From: Paenibacillus lautus NBRC 15380
Lineage (GTDB): Bacteria; Bacillota; Bacilli; Paenibacillales; Paenibacillaceae
NCBI RefSeq assembly: GCF_004000945.1
Contig: NZ_BIMF01000030.1
Coordinates: forward strand, 1-46,138
DNA length: 46,138 nucleotides
Direction: 5' to 3'
In this document: one piece after another, positions 18,700-27,356 of the stretch
Position numbering within the stretch: the first letter of the stretch is position 1
Layout: every line of letters begins with the position of its first letter
Made by a program: the position numbers and the translations under genes
Notes under the pieces: generated by a model
The model's database searches: none
Told to the model about the DNA's origin: nothing
What the model saw: only the letters and a program-made list of their open reading frames with translations

Positions 18700-19343
18700 T
18701 CCTCAATCGCCTTAGTAACTGTCAGTTTCTTCTCCTTCAGAATTTCCATCACGCTTTTATTGTTATCTTCGACTATAAAATCTATATCAGCTTTTGAAAT
18801 AACCAGAGTCGGAAGGAAAAATAGATCCTCCCCGTAGATGTTTAAATCTGCTGGAATGAAATGATATGTAATCATAGGTTTTTCATGATGATTCAAAATA
18901 TCTATGTCGACACCGTCAAGCTTAATGTCTTCTGAAAGAAAAAAAGATACTTCACAAGCAGAGTGATATAACCCCTCTTTTGACAACTCATTGATATCAT
19001 AGAATTTAATGTCATAAATTGAATCAGAGACTTTTGTAACAGGATACATTTCATAATATTTATCTACAACTTCTTCCTCCCACCGTTCTAATCTCTTGCT
19101 ATATTTCTTATCCTGCCAATTCAGAAATTTGAGGATGAAGACCGAAAGCAAGCCCCCTAGAAATATTTCAACTCCTGAAAATTCGAAAAAAAAGATTGCT
19201 ATGAGAAATAAAGAGGAAAGAACTATATGTACACCCCTTGCCAATACTTCTAAAAGCGTCCATGTCTTCTCAGATACAGTTACACCAAAAAAAACGGGTC
19301 TTGGTTTTTGATTCATAACCTCTTGAAATATGTAAGATGTCAT
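18696..19343 (-). CDS. Hypothetical two-helix membrane protein
   Basis: 215 residues; family not recognised. Two hydrophobic helices lie at about 36-70, then a charged region (RLERWEEEVVDKYYEMYP) and a ~110-residue soluble domain. A GGGAGATGAG site precedes the ATG. Base composition is clearly more AT-rich than the flanking operons, and the gene sits against an IS3 remnant, which suggests recent transfer. An immunity-type role is conceivable for such orphan membrane proteins but nothing in the sequence proves it. Confidence 0.65.
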   Translation of the reverse strand: MTSYIFQEVMNQKPRPVFFGVTVSEKTWTLLEVLARGVHIVLSSLFLIAIFFFEFSGVEIFLGGLLSVFILKFLNWQDKKYSKRLERWEEEVVDKYYEMYPVTKVSDSIYDIKFYDINELSKEGLYHSACEVSFFLSEDIKLDGVDIDILNHHEKPMITYHFIPADLNIYGEDLFFLPTLVISKADIDFIVEDNNKSVMEILKEKKLTVTKAIED

Positions 19344-19673
19344 TCCTACAACTCATCTCCCTTCGTTACTCACAAAAATTAAATAAATGATAGATTTCCT
19401 GTTTCGATCTTTGTCAAAGGAAGCATCATCGTCTGCCACCTCAATTGCATCTTGCATCACTTGTTGTTTTCATGCATAGGTTGTTCAAGAAGTTTTGGCG
19501 ATCCTTTCTCATCAACGTTTTGGCTCCTCTGGTAGCCCAATTTCATGGACGAAATTGGAAACAACTTTATCAAAAACACAATGGAATATATATACTTAGT
19601 ACTATTATTCTTAATGGGTATATTTTACCATAGGTATCGAATCAAGTGTTTCTAAAGATCTAGTTAAAACAAG
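19344..19673. other. AT-rich non-coding stretch, possibly decayed coding DNA
   Basis: No intact gene is supported. On the minus strand, short protein-like runs occur in different frames (VVSNFVHEIGLPEEPKR, and MQDAIEVADDDASFDKDRNR just before the 215-residue gene), separated by stops and frame changes. This pattern fits a degraded gene upstream of the orphan membrane protein, but I cannot name it. Confidence 0.4.
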
Positions 19674-19727
19674 AAAAAACCAAAAGCCTTCCCCAAATAA
19701 ATCAGGAAATACCTTGGTTTTTTTCTG
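19674..19727 (-). terminator. Terminator of the tad operon
   Basis: Just after the stop of the FHA gene the minus strand can fold AACCAAGG...(T)CC against GGGAAGGCTTTTGGTT, followed by TTTTTTC. A T-run also follows the hairpin on the plus strand, so it may work in both directions. Confidence 0.65.
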
Positions 19728-19733
19728 CAATAA

Positions 19734-21590
19734 TTAACCCCTGCGCAGGGTAAACGACCATCCGGCAATAATAAAGACATCCCCCTCCATCAAAGGGTAT
19801 TCTTTATAAGGCACCATGGGCTCCCCCTTCAACACCGTACCATTTCTCGAACCTAGATCCTTCAGTATGTAACCTCCGCCTTCACGCGAAAGCTCGACAT
19901 GCGCCCGTGAAGTCCCCACTCCCTGTGCGACGAATTGGGCTACGTCGGGAGAACGGCCGATGATGAAATGGGGCTGATGCAGTTCAATCCGCTGTGGGGT
20001 GGCTGTATTCGGTTCGTTTAGTTCGAGGTAAGCTCCTGCTGAATGTTGCGCGGCTGGACGGGCTGCAGCATCCGGACTTAGCAGGACGGTAGCTCCCCCG
20101 CCTCCAGGGAACGAAAGCACCTCCGTGCGTTGGGACAATTGGGCATAATAATCCCCCTCTTCCCCATACGAATCCTCTGCCGCAGCTGCTGCCTCAGATG
20201 AACGCGAATAAGCATGGCCCTGCGGAGACTGTGCGGGATATCCCGCTGCATGGTGATCTCTCTCGGGGTTAATTAGAGATTTAGGGACCCGCCATCTCCA
20301 AATCTCTTTCCCCTCCTCAAGCTCTGCTGGTGCTTTCCCAGCGTCTGTTTTCGAGTTATCCCCAAGAAGACCCGATAAAGGATCCGCCTGAAAACGTGGG
20401 ACGGACTTCCACTTGGAATCCTGCGGACTAAGCTCTGTTGACTCAAACATTGGCAGGGACCCAGACCATTCGCCGGATCTCCGTGATAGCAGCTGGAGTT
20501 TACCTGTCCAGCCAAGCCAGGCTACTGCAGCAAGTAGAATCGTAATCCCAACCGACAACCCCAACATCAGTGGAGAGCGCTGATTCATATACAACAATCT
20601 CCAAGCTCCCGCTGCGGCGAGCAAACATCCTAACAACATATAGGTACGAACTGGTGAAGTCTTGTCATTGTCCGAATTATCTGAATTTGTATCATCCGTA
20701 TCCGTATCAGGTAACCACGGAGGAGTTGAACCCATGGGGCTTCGACCCCCATGAGAATTCATTTCCTCGCTCTTGCCCCTCTTCCCAAACATCTCATTCG
20801 TACGTTCCGTCAGACCTCGGATTAAACTCTGTTTATCCGTGTGGATGTCACTCTCCGTCTGCGTCATTGCTGTCCGCCCACGAGCCGGTTCTGTAAATGC
20901 GAATGCAGGCTTGCCCAAGCTGCTTGATTGACTACCGGTATAGGGAGATCCTTGATTCAAACCTGAAGACACTGCTGCATTTGCTTGAGTTAATGTTCGC
21001 TGGTCTTCCCCCTCTCCAGCTAACAGGTCGACCACAAGCTTCTTAAGTCCCGGCAGATTGAAGCTCTGTTCACTGCAGAACGACATCAGTGCCTGTATCC
21101 CTCCCCCTTTTAGCTCCGTCACCGATGCGAGCAACCTTGTCATTAGCTCTTTGAGCATAACCGGAAGACGAGTGCCGCTTGCTTCGGTTGCTGCAACGGG
21201 AACATAAGTTAAATATAAAGTGCCAAGATGCAGGGAACCTTCAATAAACAGATAATCCTCATGAAGAATGTAGTTCTCGGGTTGGAGCATATACAACTTG
21301 CTGTCCTCCAGAGCGGTGACGATCTGCAGCAGCAAGCCAAAATATTCGGTCAGCGTCATTCGCTCACTCTTCAATGCTTGAGACAGCATTTTTTTGCCGG
21401 TAATATCATATTCCAACGTTACTTTGTAATCGACTTCTTTCATATGCAGCTTCAGAAAATGAGGGATTCTCGAAGAACGGATCATTCCCAGCTGTACATG
21501 ATTAAGTTCTGATGATTGGATTCCTTCAGCCCGGTCCAGCACCATAATGGTTCCACCGTTCTGCTTAAAATCCACCTTTAATCCGAGCAT
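19734..21590 (-). CDS. DUF6382 / FHA domain membrane protein of the tad operon
   Basis: 618 residues. Residues 1-~185 match DUF6382. Two adjacent membrane helices lie at about 315-360. The C-terminus (about 535-615) is a canonical FHA domain with GRS, SRAHVE and DLGSRNGT, the phosphothreonine-binding set. Between them are long polar, low-complexity linkers. AGGAGGGGGAG precedes the ATG. It is the last gene of the tad operon, 12 bases after tadV. FHA domains bind phosphothreonine peptides, so a Ser/Thr kinase may control pilus assembly through it; no kinase gene is in the window. The N-terminal part has kinase-like wording (YMLQPENYILHEDYLFI), discussed under findings. Confidence 0.88.
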   Translation of the reverse strand: MLGLKVDFKQNGGTIMVLDRAEGIQSSELNHVQLGMIRSSRIPHFLKLHMKEVDYKVTLEYDITGKKMLSQALKSERMTLTEYFGLLLQIVTALEDSKLYMLQPENYILHEDYLFIEGSLHLGTLYLTYVPVAATEASGTRLPVMLKELMTRLLASVTELKGGGIQALMSFCSEQSFNLPGLKKLVVDLLAGEGEDQRTLTQANAAVSSGLNQGSPYTGSQSSSLGKPAFAFTEPARGRTAMTQTESDIHTDKQSLIRGLTERTNEMFGKRGKSEEMNSHGGRSPMGSTPPWLPDTDTDDTNSDNSDNDKTSPVRTYMLLGCLLAAAGAWRLLYMNQRSPLMLGLSVGITILLAAVAWLGWTGKLQLLSRRSGEWSGSLPMFESTELSPQDSKWKSVPRFQADPLSGLLGDNSKTDAGKAPAELEEGKEIWRWRVPKSLINPERDHHAAGYPAQSPQGHAYSRSSEAAAAAEDSYGEEGDYYAQLSQRTEVLSFPGGGGATVLLSPDAAARPAAQHSAGAYLELNEPNTATPQRIELHQPHFIIGRSPDVAQFVAQGVGTSRAHVELSREGGGYILKDLGSRNGTVLKGEPMVPYKEYPLMEGDVFIIAGWSFTLRRG

Positions 21591-21602
21591 AGGCTCCCCC
21601 TC

Positions 21603-22115
21603 CTATAAGTGCAGTACTACATACGTGCTGATTACGCCAGGAAGGACAGCCATCATAAAGGGGAATCGCAAGTGTTCCTCCTGGCTGTTGCGCCATAGCA
21701 ACCAGCTCTTCATAACAAAAACTCCGGCGATACTGCCAACGACATTGCGTATTCGCTTCATCGTTTCCCGCCGCCAGAGCAGGATGAGCAAACCGATGAC
21801 ACCGGCAAAAAGGACAGAATACATGATGCCCTGTAAGGTAAACCATAAGCCGGTCCAGGCACCAATCCCTCCAAACAGCTTAACGTCACCCGCTCCTACA
21901 GCTCCTATAAAATACATGATCAACAAGATAAGAAACCCTGCTCCAAGACCCTGCAAAGAAAAGAACAGCCCCTTCAACCCGTCCAGAGCGCCATGATAGA
22001 CAGGACCGGACAGCATAGCCGAAACGGTTAGTACATTCGGTATTTTCATGGAACGAAGGTCTGTAATGAATGCTGCAATCAGGTAAACGGCACAAATACC
22101 AAAGGCAACGGCCAC
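21603..22115 (-). CDS. tadV: Prepilin peptidase, A24 family (TadV/CpaA-like)
   Basis: About 170 residues with several membrane helices. It would cleave the leader of the Flp pilin and TadE-like pseudopilins. Both catalytic Asp residues of the aspartic A24 family are visible: FITDLRSMKIPN near the N-terminus and GAVGAGDVKLFGGIG in the middle. As in TadV enzymes, the N-methyltransferase domain is absent. GTG at 22115 is nine bases from GGGGAGG; an ATG at 22121 is only three bases away and less likely. Confidence 0.9.
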   Translation of the reverse strand: MAVAFGICAVYLIAAFITDLRSMKIPNVLTVSAMLSGPVYHGALDGLKGLFFSLQGLGAGFLILLIMYFIGAVGAGDVKLFGGIGAWTGLWFTLQGIMYSVLFAGVIGLLILLWRRETMKRIRNVVGSIAGVFVMKSWLLWRNSQEEHLRFPFMMAVLPGVISTYVVLHL

Positions 22116-22169
22116 ACGCATCAACCTCCCCTGCGCGACTATTCAAAGGAACAGCCTTAATAGAACATT

Positions 22170-22345
22170 AAATGGATGCACAATGAATTGCTTCTTTGGA
22201 AGGACTTTTCTTGGATATTTCTTTGGAACGCTTCTCTTAGAACGCTTCTTAGATTGCTTCTCTTGGACACTTCTTTAGATTGCATATCCTGGAAACCTCT
22301 ATAATGCGATTCTTCTTTGGAACCTTTTATATCACAACCTTACTT
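22170..22345 (-). repeat. Degenerate short tandem repeats
   Basis: The gap between tadV and the TadE-like gene is filled by imperfect 12-15-base units of the form CTTCTTTGGAAC / CTTCTCTTAGAACG / CTTCTTTAGATTG (plus-strand reading), about eight copies. On the minus strand a 42-codon frame (22157-22285) runs through them, with GAGG ten bases before its ATG; I do not call it a gene. Confidence 0.6.
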
Positions 22346-22354
22346 TCGAACCTC

Positions 22355-23341
22355 TCATGAACCCGACCGCGCCACCACCGTAAACGGAACCTCAATTCGC
22401 TGCCCGTCTGCTGTCTCAACGACAAACAGCCACGTTCCTGGCGTTGTATTAAAGCCTACATTCCATTCCCACTCGATATAGCCGTTACCGTCCGCGGTTT
22501 CCCAACCCAAATATTTAGCCGTGCTCTGACCGCTCTTATAATAGACCGACAATTGGGCACTGCTTCCCGGCTCTACTTTTACTTTTACCTTAGCCTGCTT
22601 GCTAGCCACAGCCGGATTCGGCTTCTCCAGCAGCTCGATCGCCCCGTTTGTCCCCGAGCCGTCCCCTGAACCCGTTCCTCCTTCGCCGGTATCACCAATC
22701 CATAATCTCTCCTGAGCCTTTGCCTGCAGCACAATTCGTTTGTTCAAGAAAGGAACTCGGATCGGAAGCGCGTAATTCACCTCTATGCCGAAATAGGGAC
22801 TCGCCCCGCTCTTCAAATTGGGAATGTGAACATTGGACACATGGATCCGATCATAATCCAGAAGATGTTCAGGCATGAATGGCTTCATCATCGGCTTGAC
22901 CACAGGATCGAGTACGGCTTCCACGGTTTGGTTCTTAAGCTGCTGCAGCGGCTCCTCGCCTGACGCTACGGCTTGCGTGATCCACTCATTAACAGGAGCA
23001 GGAAGAGAGTCGCTGTAATTCGAAACCCAATCAGAAAGCGACAATTTGGGAATCTCCCAATGGGATGTGCTTGGTGAGCCTTCTCCTGTTCCACTACCAC
23101 CAGCATTGGCCTGCACGGCTAGAGAGACAGGATACATATGAGCCGCTACGGTTTTGACCGTATCCGAAACGGTACTCTGGAGCGCCGTCGATATCAACGT
23201 CATTTGCACGATATAAATGAGAAAAATGACAAAAAACATAAACATCGGCAGCACGAGTGCAGCTTCCACGACCATGCTTCCTTGTTCCGATGACGCTTTA
23301 CTTTTACGGAGAGGTTTCTGTGTTATCGATAATCGTTTCAT
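22355..23341 (-). CDS. TadE-like pseudopilin with C-terminal extracellular domain
   Basis: 328 residues. After a basic 20-residue leader comes the TadE motif GSMVVEAALVLPMFMF, a G-x(5-6)-E pilin-like helix expected to be cut by TadV. The middle part resembles other TadE/TadG proteins. A Gly/Ser-rich spacer near residue 225 leads to a ~90-residue beta-rich end (LSVYYKSGQ...WEWNVGFNTTPGTW). AGGGG precedes the ATG by six bases. It is the second TadE-type gene in the operon. Confidence 0.85.
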   Translation of the reverse strand: MKRLSITQKPLRKSKASSEQGSMVVEAALVLPMFMFFVIFLIYIVQMTLISTALQSTVSDTVKTVAAHMYPVSLAVQANAGGSGTGEGSPSTSHWEIPKLSLSDWVSNYSDSLPAPVNEWITQAVASGEEPLQQLKNQTVEAVLDPVVKPMMKPFMPEHLLDYDRIHVSNVHIPNLKSGASPYFGIEVNYALPIRVPFLNKRIVLQAKAQERLWIGDTGEGGTGSGDGSGTNGAIELLEKPNPAVASKQAKVKVKVEPGSSAQLSVYYKSGQSTAKYLGWETADGNGYIEWEWNVGFNTTPGTWLFVVETADGQRIEVPFTVVARSGS

Positions 23342-23355
23342 CTCGTACCCCTAAC

Positions 23356-25587
23356 CTAATAGGAAAAATCCGCCTTGCGCTTTACCATGTAACGATTTCC
23401 CTGAACTTCGTCCGCATCGCTTCCAAATACAACGCCGATCGCTTTCGTCACCCCTGGAAGAAACCATAAACGCATGGCCGTCCTGACCTCTCCTGAAGCG
23501 TAAGTAAATCGCTCCGCAGGATTGATGCCGGTGTTCAATCGAATCAATGCCAACATGCGCGATAGCTTCTTCTCGTTATTGCTATGAATAAACAGAAATA
23601 TTCGCAAATGATCCCTGTAAGTCAGCTCAATGGGGGCGTACTTGGATAGCTGAACGCTCCCCTTCTGACACAACTGGATCATATCCTCTATGGCCTTCTC
23701 AATCCCATACAGAATGGCCGCCGCCAAAATCGCCAACGGATTTCCCAATTTACTATTCACAATAAATCCTTCCATCGTCCGGATCGCGAGCCTGGAAGCA
23801 AAAATCTCTGCATAGGCCGCCGATATGTTCCCGGCGGGGTTATGAAATCCATATAGAATGTACTCCACTTCCTGGTTTCCAATGGCGAACTCCTGGATGA
23901 CATCTCCGCCAGTGTTGGAACCATTAACCATTCCGGTTAAATTCCCAATATCAAAATGCTGATAATAATGAACGGCGTACTCATTTTGAAACAGTTCATC
24001 CCTGACACCGCCAAGCACGTTCCCCATAAATCCAAACATACCATCCATATTATCCATTGCCTGTTTACCGGCATCATACGGATCATCATCCATAGGCTTT
24101 CCCTTACTCATACTGTCCGCTTCGGCATTAAATTGAAGACTTTCGTCATAGTACTGCTGGAGTTCACGAAACTCATCCATAATCGCCTGATGTTGTCCAT
24201 TCAACCCGTTAATTGCCTCCATGACTTTGGATGCCTGCTTCAGCTTCTGATTGGCCTGCTTCTCCATCGCCTTGCGTTCCTTATCCGATGTGCGGAACTG
24301 TTCCAATGACGCCTGCTGCCGATCTATAATATTTCCACTGCCTGATACTCCATAATTAGAGATAAAATGCTGTAATGTGCGACTGGCTTCAAGCACCGTT
24401 CCCTTCATTCCCTCTCCCCCCAGAGAAGACTGAAGAGTGCTGACCGCTCGTGCAACCTGTTGGTATCGACTCTCCTGGCTATCAATCTCCTGTCGGAAGC
24501 CGTTCAAGAATTCATCGCTATGAATTAATTTGTCAGCTTGCTTCCGTATGGATTGAATCATCTCCGCTTCTGCCCCGGAAGAATCGTTAGACCCTGGTGT
24601 TACATCATTCGTGACCTGATCATATCCCTTATTAGATGAACGGTTCTCGGAATCCTTGATGACCTGCTTCATCTCTTCATTCAGATTCCTTGCTTCCTCC
24701 CATAATTGATGCGCATCCGAGAGAAGCTTATCATTCTCCCTCTGAACTCGGCTGGCCTCCCTCGAGATCTGTGAACCAATGGAAGAAATTCCGCTCCGGT
24801 AAGCCATGAGCAGCAGCGTATACTGTTTTTCCTTAGGAGGCCGGTCTGCATCCTCCTGCTGTTTAGCCTTAAAATCCTCGTATTGTGATGCCACATCAGC
24901 CGCGGTATTCATACTGCCCCCCAGCGAAATGTCAGAGATCGATTGTCCCGGCGGATCCATAACCAGCTTCGAAAGCCGGATTGCATGCTCCCCCGCTTTA
25001 CGCTGCTTTGCCAGCATCTCATCCAGCGCCGTTTCCCGCTTGTCATACAATTTGCGAAGCTTCTTAAGGACATCGACCGTATTGGAAGCTTCCTTCATGG
25101 ACTGCGATAACGGTTTGAACTTGCCCACTAATTCCAAAGTGAAATCAATCGGCGCTTTATACTTCATATCCTCGATAATCTGCCGGTTGAATACGTCATA
25201 AGTCCCCAGCGGACGCTGCAGCTCAAGCCCCGAACTATCGAGCTCCATTGCCATTAACCGGAATGCATCGCTACGGTCCTCCGGATTCATGCTGTCATTC
25301 AGCACATTGCCCATAATGAGATCGCCGCTGGTGTCTCCAAGGGCATATAATCCATACTCCTTCTGCAGCTGCGGATCATAGGAGGACATCACGGAGCGTA
25401 CGGCTGCTCTTGTCAGCCTCTCGCTTTGCACCTTCATCGCCGCTATGCGGGAATAATCAATAAAGATAGCTACAAACATAAATACGGCTGCCAGGGCGAT
25501 AATCAAAAAAACAGATACAGATCCATCAGACGATCGGCCACACTCTTCCCTTCTCCAACTCGACCGTGCTTCCCTATGCTTCGTCAT
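23356..25587 (-). CDS. TadG-like pilus assembly protein (DUF5702 type)
   Basis: 743 residues. A basic leader is followed by DGSVSVFLIIALAAVFMFVAIFIDYSR, a single helix of the TadG/TadE kind, then LTRAAVRSVMSSYDPQLQKEYGLYAL, typical for DUF5702 proteins. The large exported middle part (about residues 130-480) is helical and Gln/Glu/Lys-rich. GGAGG lies 12 bases before the ATG, which begins two bases after the upstream stop. It is probably a surface or assembly component of the Flp pilus. Confidence 0.85.
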   Translation of the reverse strand: MTKHREARSSWRREECGRSSDGSVSVFLIIALAAVFMFVAIFIDYSRIAAMKVQSERLTRAAVRSVMSSYDPQLQKEYGLYALGDTSGDLIMGNVLNDSMNPEDRSDAFRLMAMELDSSGLELQRPLGTYDVFNRQIIEDMKYKAPIDFTLELVGKFKPLSQSMKEASNTVDVLKKLRKLYDKRETALDEMLAKQRKAGEHAIRLSKLVMDPPGQSISDISLGGSMNTAADVASQYEDFKAKQQEDADRPPKEKQYTLLLMAYRSGISSIGSQISREASRVQRENDKLLSDAHQLWEEARNLNEEMKQVIKDSENRSSNKGYDQVTNDVTPGSNDSSGAEAEMIQSIRKQADKLIHSDEFLNGFRQEIDSQESRYQQVARAVSTLQSSLGGEGMKGTVLEASRTLQHFISNYGVSGSGNIIDRQQASLEQFRTSDKERKAMEKQANQKLKQASKVMEAINGLNGQHQAIMDEFRELQQYYDESLQFNAEADSMSKGKPMDDDPYDAGKQAMDNMDGMFGFMGNVLGGVRDELFQNEYAVHYYQHFDIGNLTGMVNGSNTGGDVIQEFAIGNQEVEYILYGFHNPAGNISAAYAEIFASRLAIRTMEGFIVNSKLGNPLAILAAAILYGIEKAIEDMIQLCQKGSVQLSKYAPIELTYRDHLRIFLFIHSNNEKKLSRMLALIRLNTGINPAERFTYASGEVRTAMRLWFLPGVTKAIGVVFGSDADEVQGNRYMVKRKADFSY

Positions 25588-25589
25588 GA

Positions 25590-26264
25590 CTATCGCGAAC
25601 CTCCGAACTTTTGTAGAACTTCTCCTTCGGCAGCCTTATCCGTTCCATTTCTCCCGCCTTGAAACTTCGATCCGTAATATCGCATTAGATCCACCGAACG
25701 AATAAACTCTACAGGATCAACTACGATCGACTGGGCGCTGACCTTGATCTGGCCTCCATCGTCCAATATTCGACTCAGCGGCGTCAGTGATACCTGCTCA
25801 TTTAACGAAGTCGTTACTTTTCGAATGAGCAGCTGATTTGTATAACGCATCTCTCCCGCCATGCTAGCGGGCACAGCCGTGCCGCCCTTGGACATCTTAA
25901 GCTCGGGCAAATTTCCGCCCTCAGCCTCGCCCTGCGGCAATGTAATTGACCTCGTACTGTCTCCCCCTGCCAAACCAAATAGAGTTCCGACTACGTTATC
26001 ATCCGTTAACCGCCAATATAACGAATCATATTGTCCCTGCTCTACGGATCCCGTAGCTGCGAACTTGTGGCTGTTGTCCCAGCTATACGCGGTCCTTTCG
26101 GAAGCCGCGGCCGATGCCTGAACCAGCATCGACTGCTGGTAGATATACAAGCATAGGAACAGAAGCAATACCGTCACCATCAGTACGATGGGAAGAACCA
26201 GGGAGGCTTCCACCGTGAAGCTCCCTGTCTCGTCCTTCCATCTTTTCGGCAGCCGTTTATTCAA
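25590..26264 (-). CDS. TadE-like pseudopilin
   Basis: 224 residues. The N-terminus KDETGSFTVEASLVLPIVLM carries the TadE motif with Gly before and Glu inside the hydrophobic segment. The rest is exported and of the usual TadE size. The TTG start at 26264 overlaps the flp gene by 8 bp; no strong ribosome site is visible, so coupling to flp translation is likely. Exact start is uncertain. Confidence 0.85.
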   Translation of the reverse strand: MNKRLPKRWKDETGSFTVEASLVLPIVLMVTVLLLFLCLYIYQQSMLVQASAAASERTAYSWDNSHKFAATGSVEQGQYDSLYWRLTDDNVVGTLFGLAGGDSTRSITLPQGEAEGGNLPELKMSKGGTAVPASMAGEMRYTNQLLIRKVTTSLNEQVSLTPLSRILDDGGQIKVSAQSIVVDPVEFIRSVDLMRYYGSKFQGGRNGTDKAAEGEVLQKFGGSR

Positions 26265-26448
26265 GGAACTCTTTACTCTTGTTGTTCACGTTTTTAAACA
26301 AGTTGTTCACCAAGGCCGTAATCTGATCTTTAAATATAAGCGCGATAATCAAAATAACGACTAGGATCAGGATCATCTCCAGCGTTCCTATCCCTTTCTC
26401 ATCCTCCCAAAAAGCTTTCATCCCGTTCTTCGCCATGTTTAACATCAT
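26257..26448 (-). CDS. flp: Flp-type major pilin
   Basis: 63 residues, the normal size for a Flp1/type IVb pilin. A short basic leader ends at DEKG, then IGTLEMILILVVILIIALIFKDQI forms the pilin helix with Glu at position +5 of the mature chain. The C-terminus is short and polar. It is expected to be cleaved by TadV after the Gly and assembled by TadA/B/C. GGTG eight bases before the ATG at 26448 supports this start; an ATG five codons inside is possible. Confidence 0.9.
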   Translation of the reverse strand: MMLNMAKNGMKAFWEDEKGIGTLEMILILVVILIIALIFKDQITALVNNLFKNVNNKSKEFLE

Positions 26449-26468
26449 ATTTCGTACACCGGTCCCTT

Positions 26469-27341
26469 CTACATGTTCATCATCATAAATGCAGGCGCTC
26501 CGAGCAAAACAATCACGATCATGAAAATGACCACCATTGGCAGCACCAGCTTAGAGGAGGCCTGCTCGCCCCTTGTTCTTGCAATGGCCTTGCGCTTCTC
26601 CCACAGCACGCGGGACAAATCCCGCAGTGCCAGGACAAAGTCATTCCCGCCGCGCCGAAAATTAAGCAGGACGGTTGTTGTAAATATCGATACTTCCTGA
26701 ACGCCGCACCGTTTATTGAACTGTTCGAAGGCTTGCTGGAACGGATGGCCTCCCTCCCATTCAAGCACCATTCTCTTCAGCTCAGCATACAGGGGATGGT
26801 TTGCGTCCTTGTTCCGTTCCACGCAATGAATGATCGCCCGCTGCACCGTCTCGCCGGCGCCGACAAGCAAAACAATCTTGTTCAGAAGTTCCGGCAGCTC
26901 CATCACGATATCCTGCTCACGCAGTGTGACCTTTTTATGGAGGTCCTTCACCAAAGCGACGGGCAGCAATGCCCCCAATGCCAATCCAGCCAGAAGTCCG
27001 ATTGCATCCCCGGACAGCAACGACCACAAGCAGCCGCCGATCAAAATAAGCCATGTATACGCAAGTGCCTCGGCCATAAACAACAACGTCATTTCCGCGC
27101 TGTGCCGCAACCCATGGATCTTCTGAACGGAACCCTGCATCCGGTAGAATACAATTGGAAGGCGCATCGGAACCTTTCCCCGCTCGAGCAGAAACAACAG
27201 AGGCGGTGCTAACCGCTGCAGCCTAAGACCTTCCATTGGCACTTTGCCAAGACGATGGTACCGTTCGCCGCACGTTTGATTCAGCACCACCCAACCACCC
27301 ACAAGCAGAACCATCAGCGCGCCGGATATCCATGTCAGCAT
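26469..27341 (-). CDS. tadC: Tad pilus inner-membrane protein TadC
   Basis: 290 residues, T2SSF (GspF) family. Membrane helices lie at the N-terminus, at about 85-130 and at the C-terminus (LVLPMVVIFMIVIVLLGAP). The cytoplasmic GspF loop is seen in ELPELLNKIVLLVGAGETVQRAI and FRRGGNDFVLALRDLS. TAAGGAGGTGA, ten bases before the ATG, overlaps the tadB stop. It forms the assembly platform with TadB. Confidence 0.93.
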   Translation of the reverse strand: MLTWISGALMVLLVGGWVVLNQTCGERYHRLGKVPMEGLRLQRLAPPLLFLLERGKVPMRLPIVFYRMQGSVQKIHGLRHSAEMTLLFMAEALAYTWLILIGGCLWSLLSGDAIGLLAGLALGALLPVALVKDLHKKVTLREQDIVMELPELLNKIVLLVGAGETVQRAIIHCVERNKDANHPLYAELKRMVLEWEGGHPFQQAFEQFNKRCGVQEVSIFTTTVLLNFRRGGNDFVLALRDLSRVLWEKRKAIARTRGEQASSKLVLPMVVIFMIVIVLLGAPAFMMMNM

Positions 27342-27356
27342 GCCCGCTTCACCTCC

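Noticed and set aside
19445..19633. A 62-codon plus-strand frame in the AT-rich patch
   Set aside because: No ribosome site, no recognised family, and the region looks decayed.
22157..22285. A 42-codon frame on the minus strand with GAGG before its ATG
   Set aside because: It runs through short degenerate repeats and its product has no recognisable domain, so coding is not supported.
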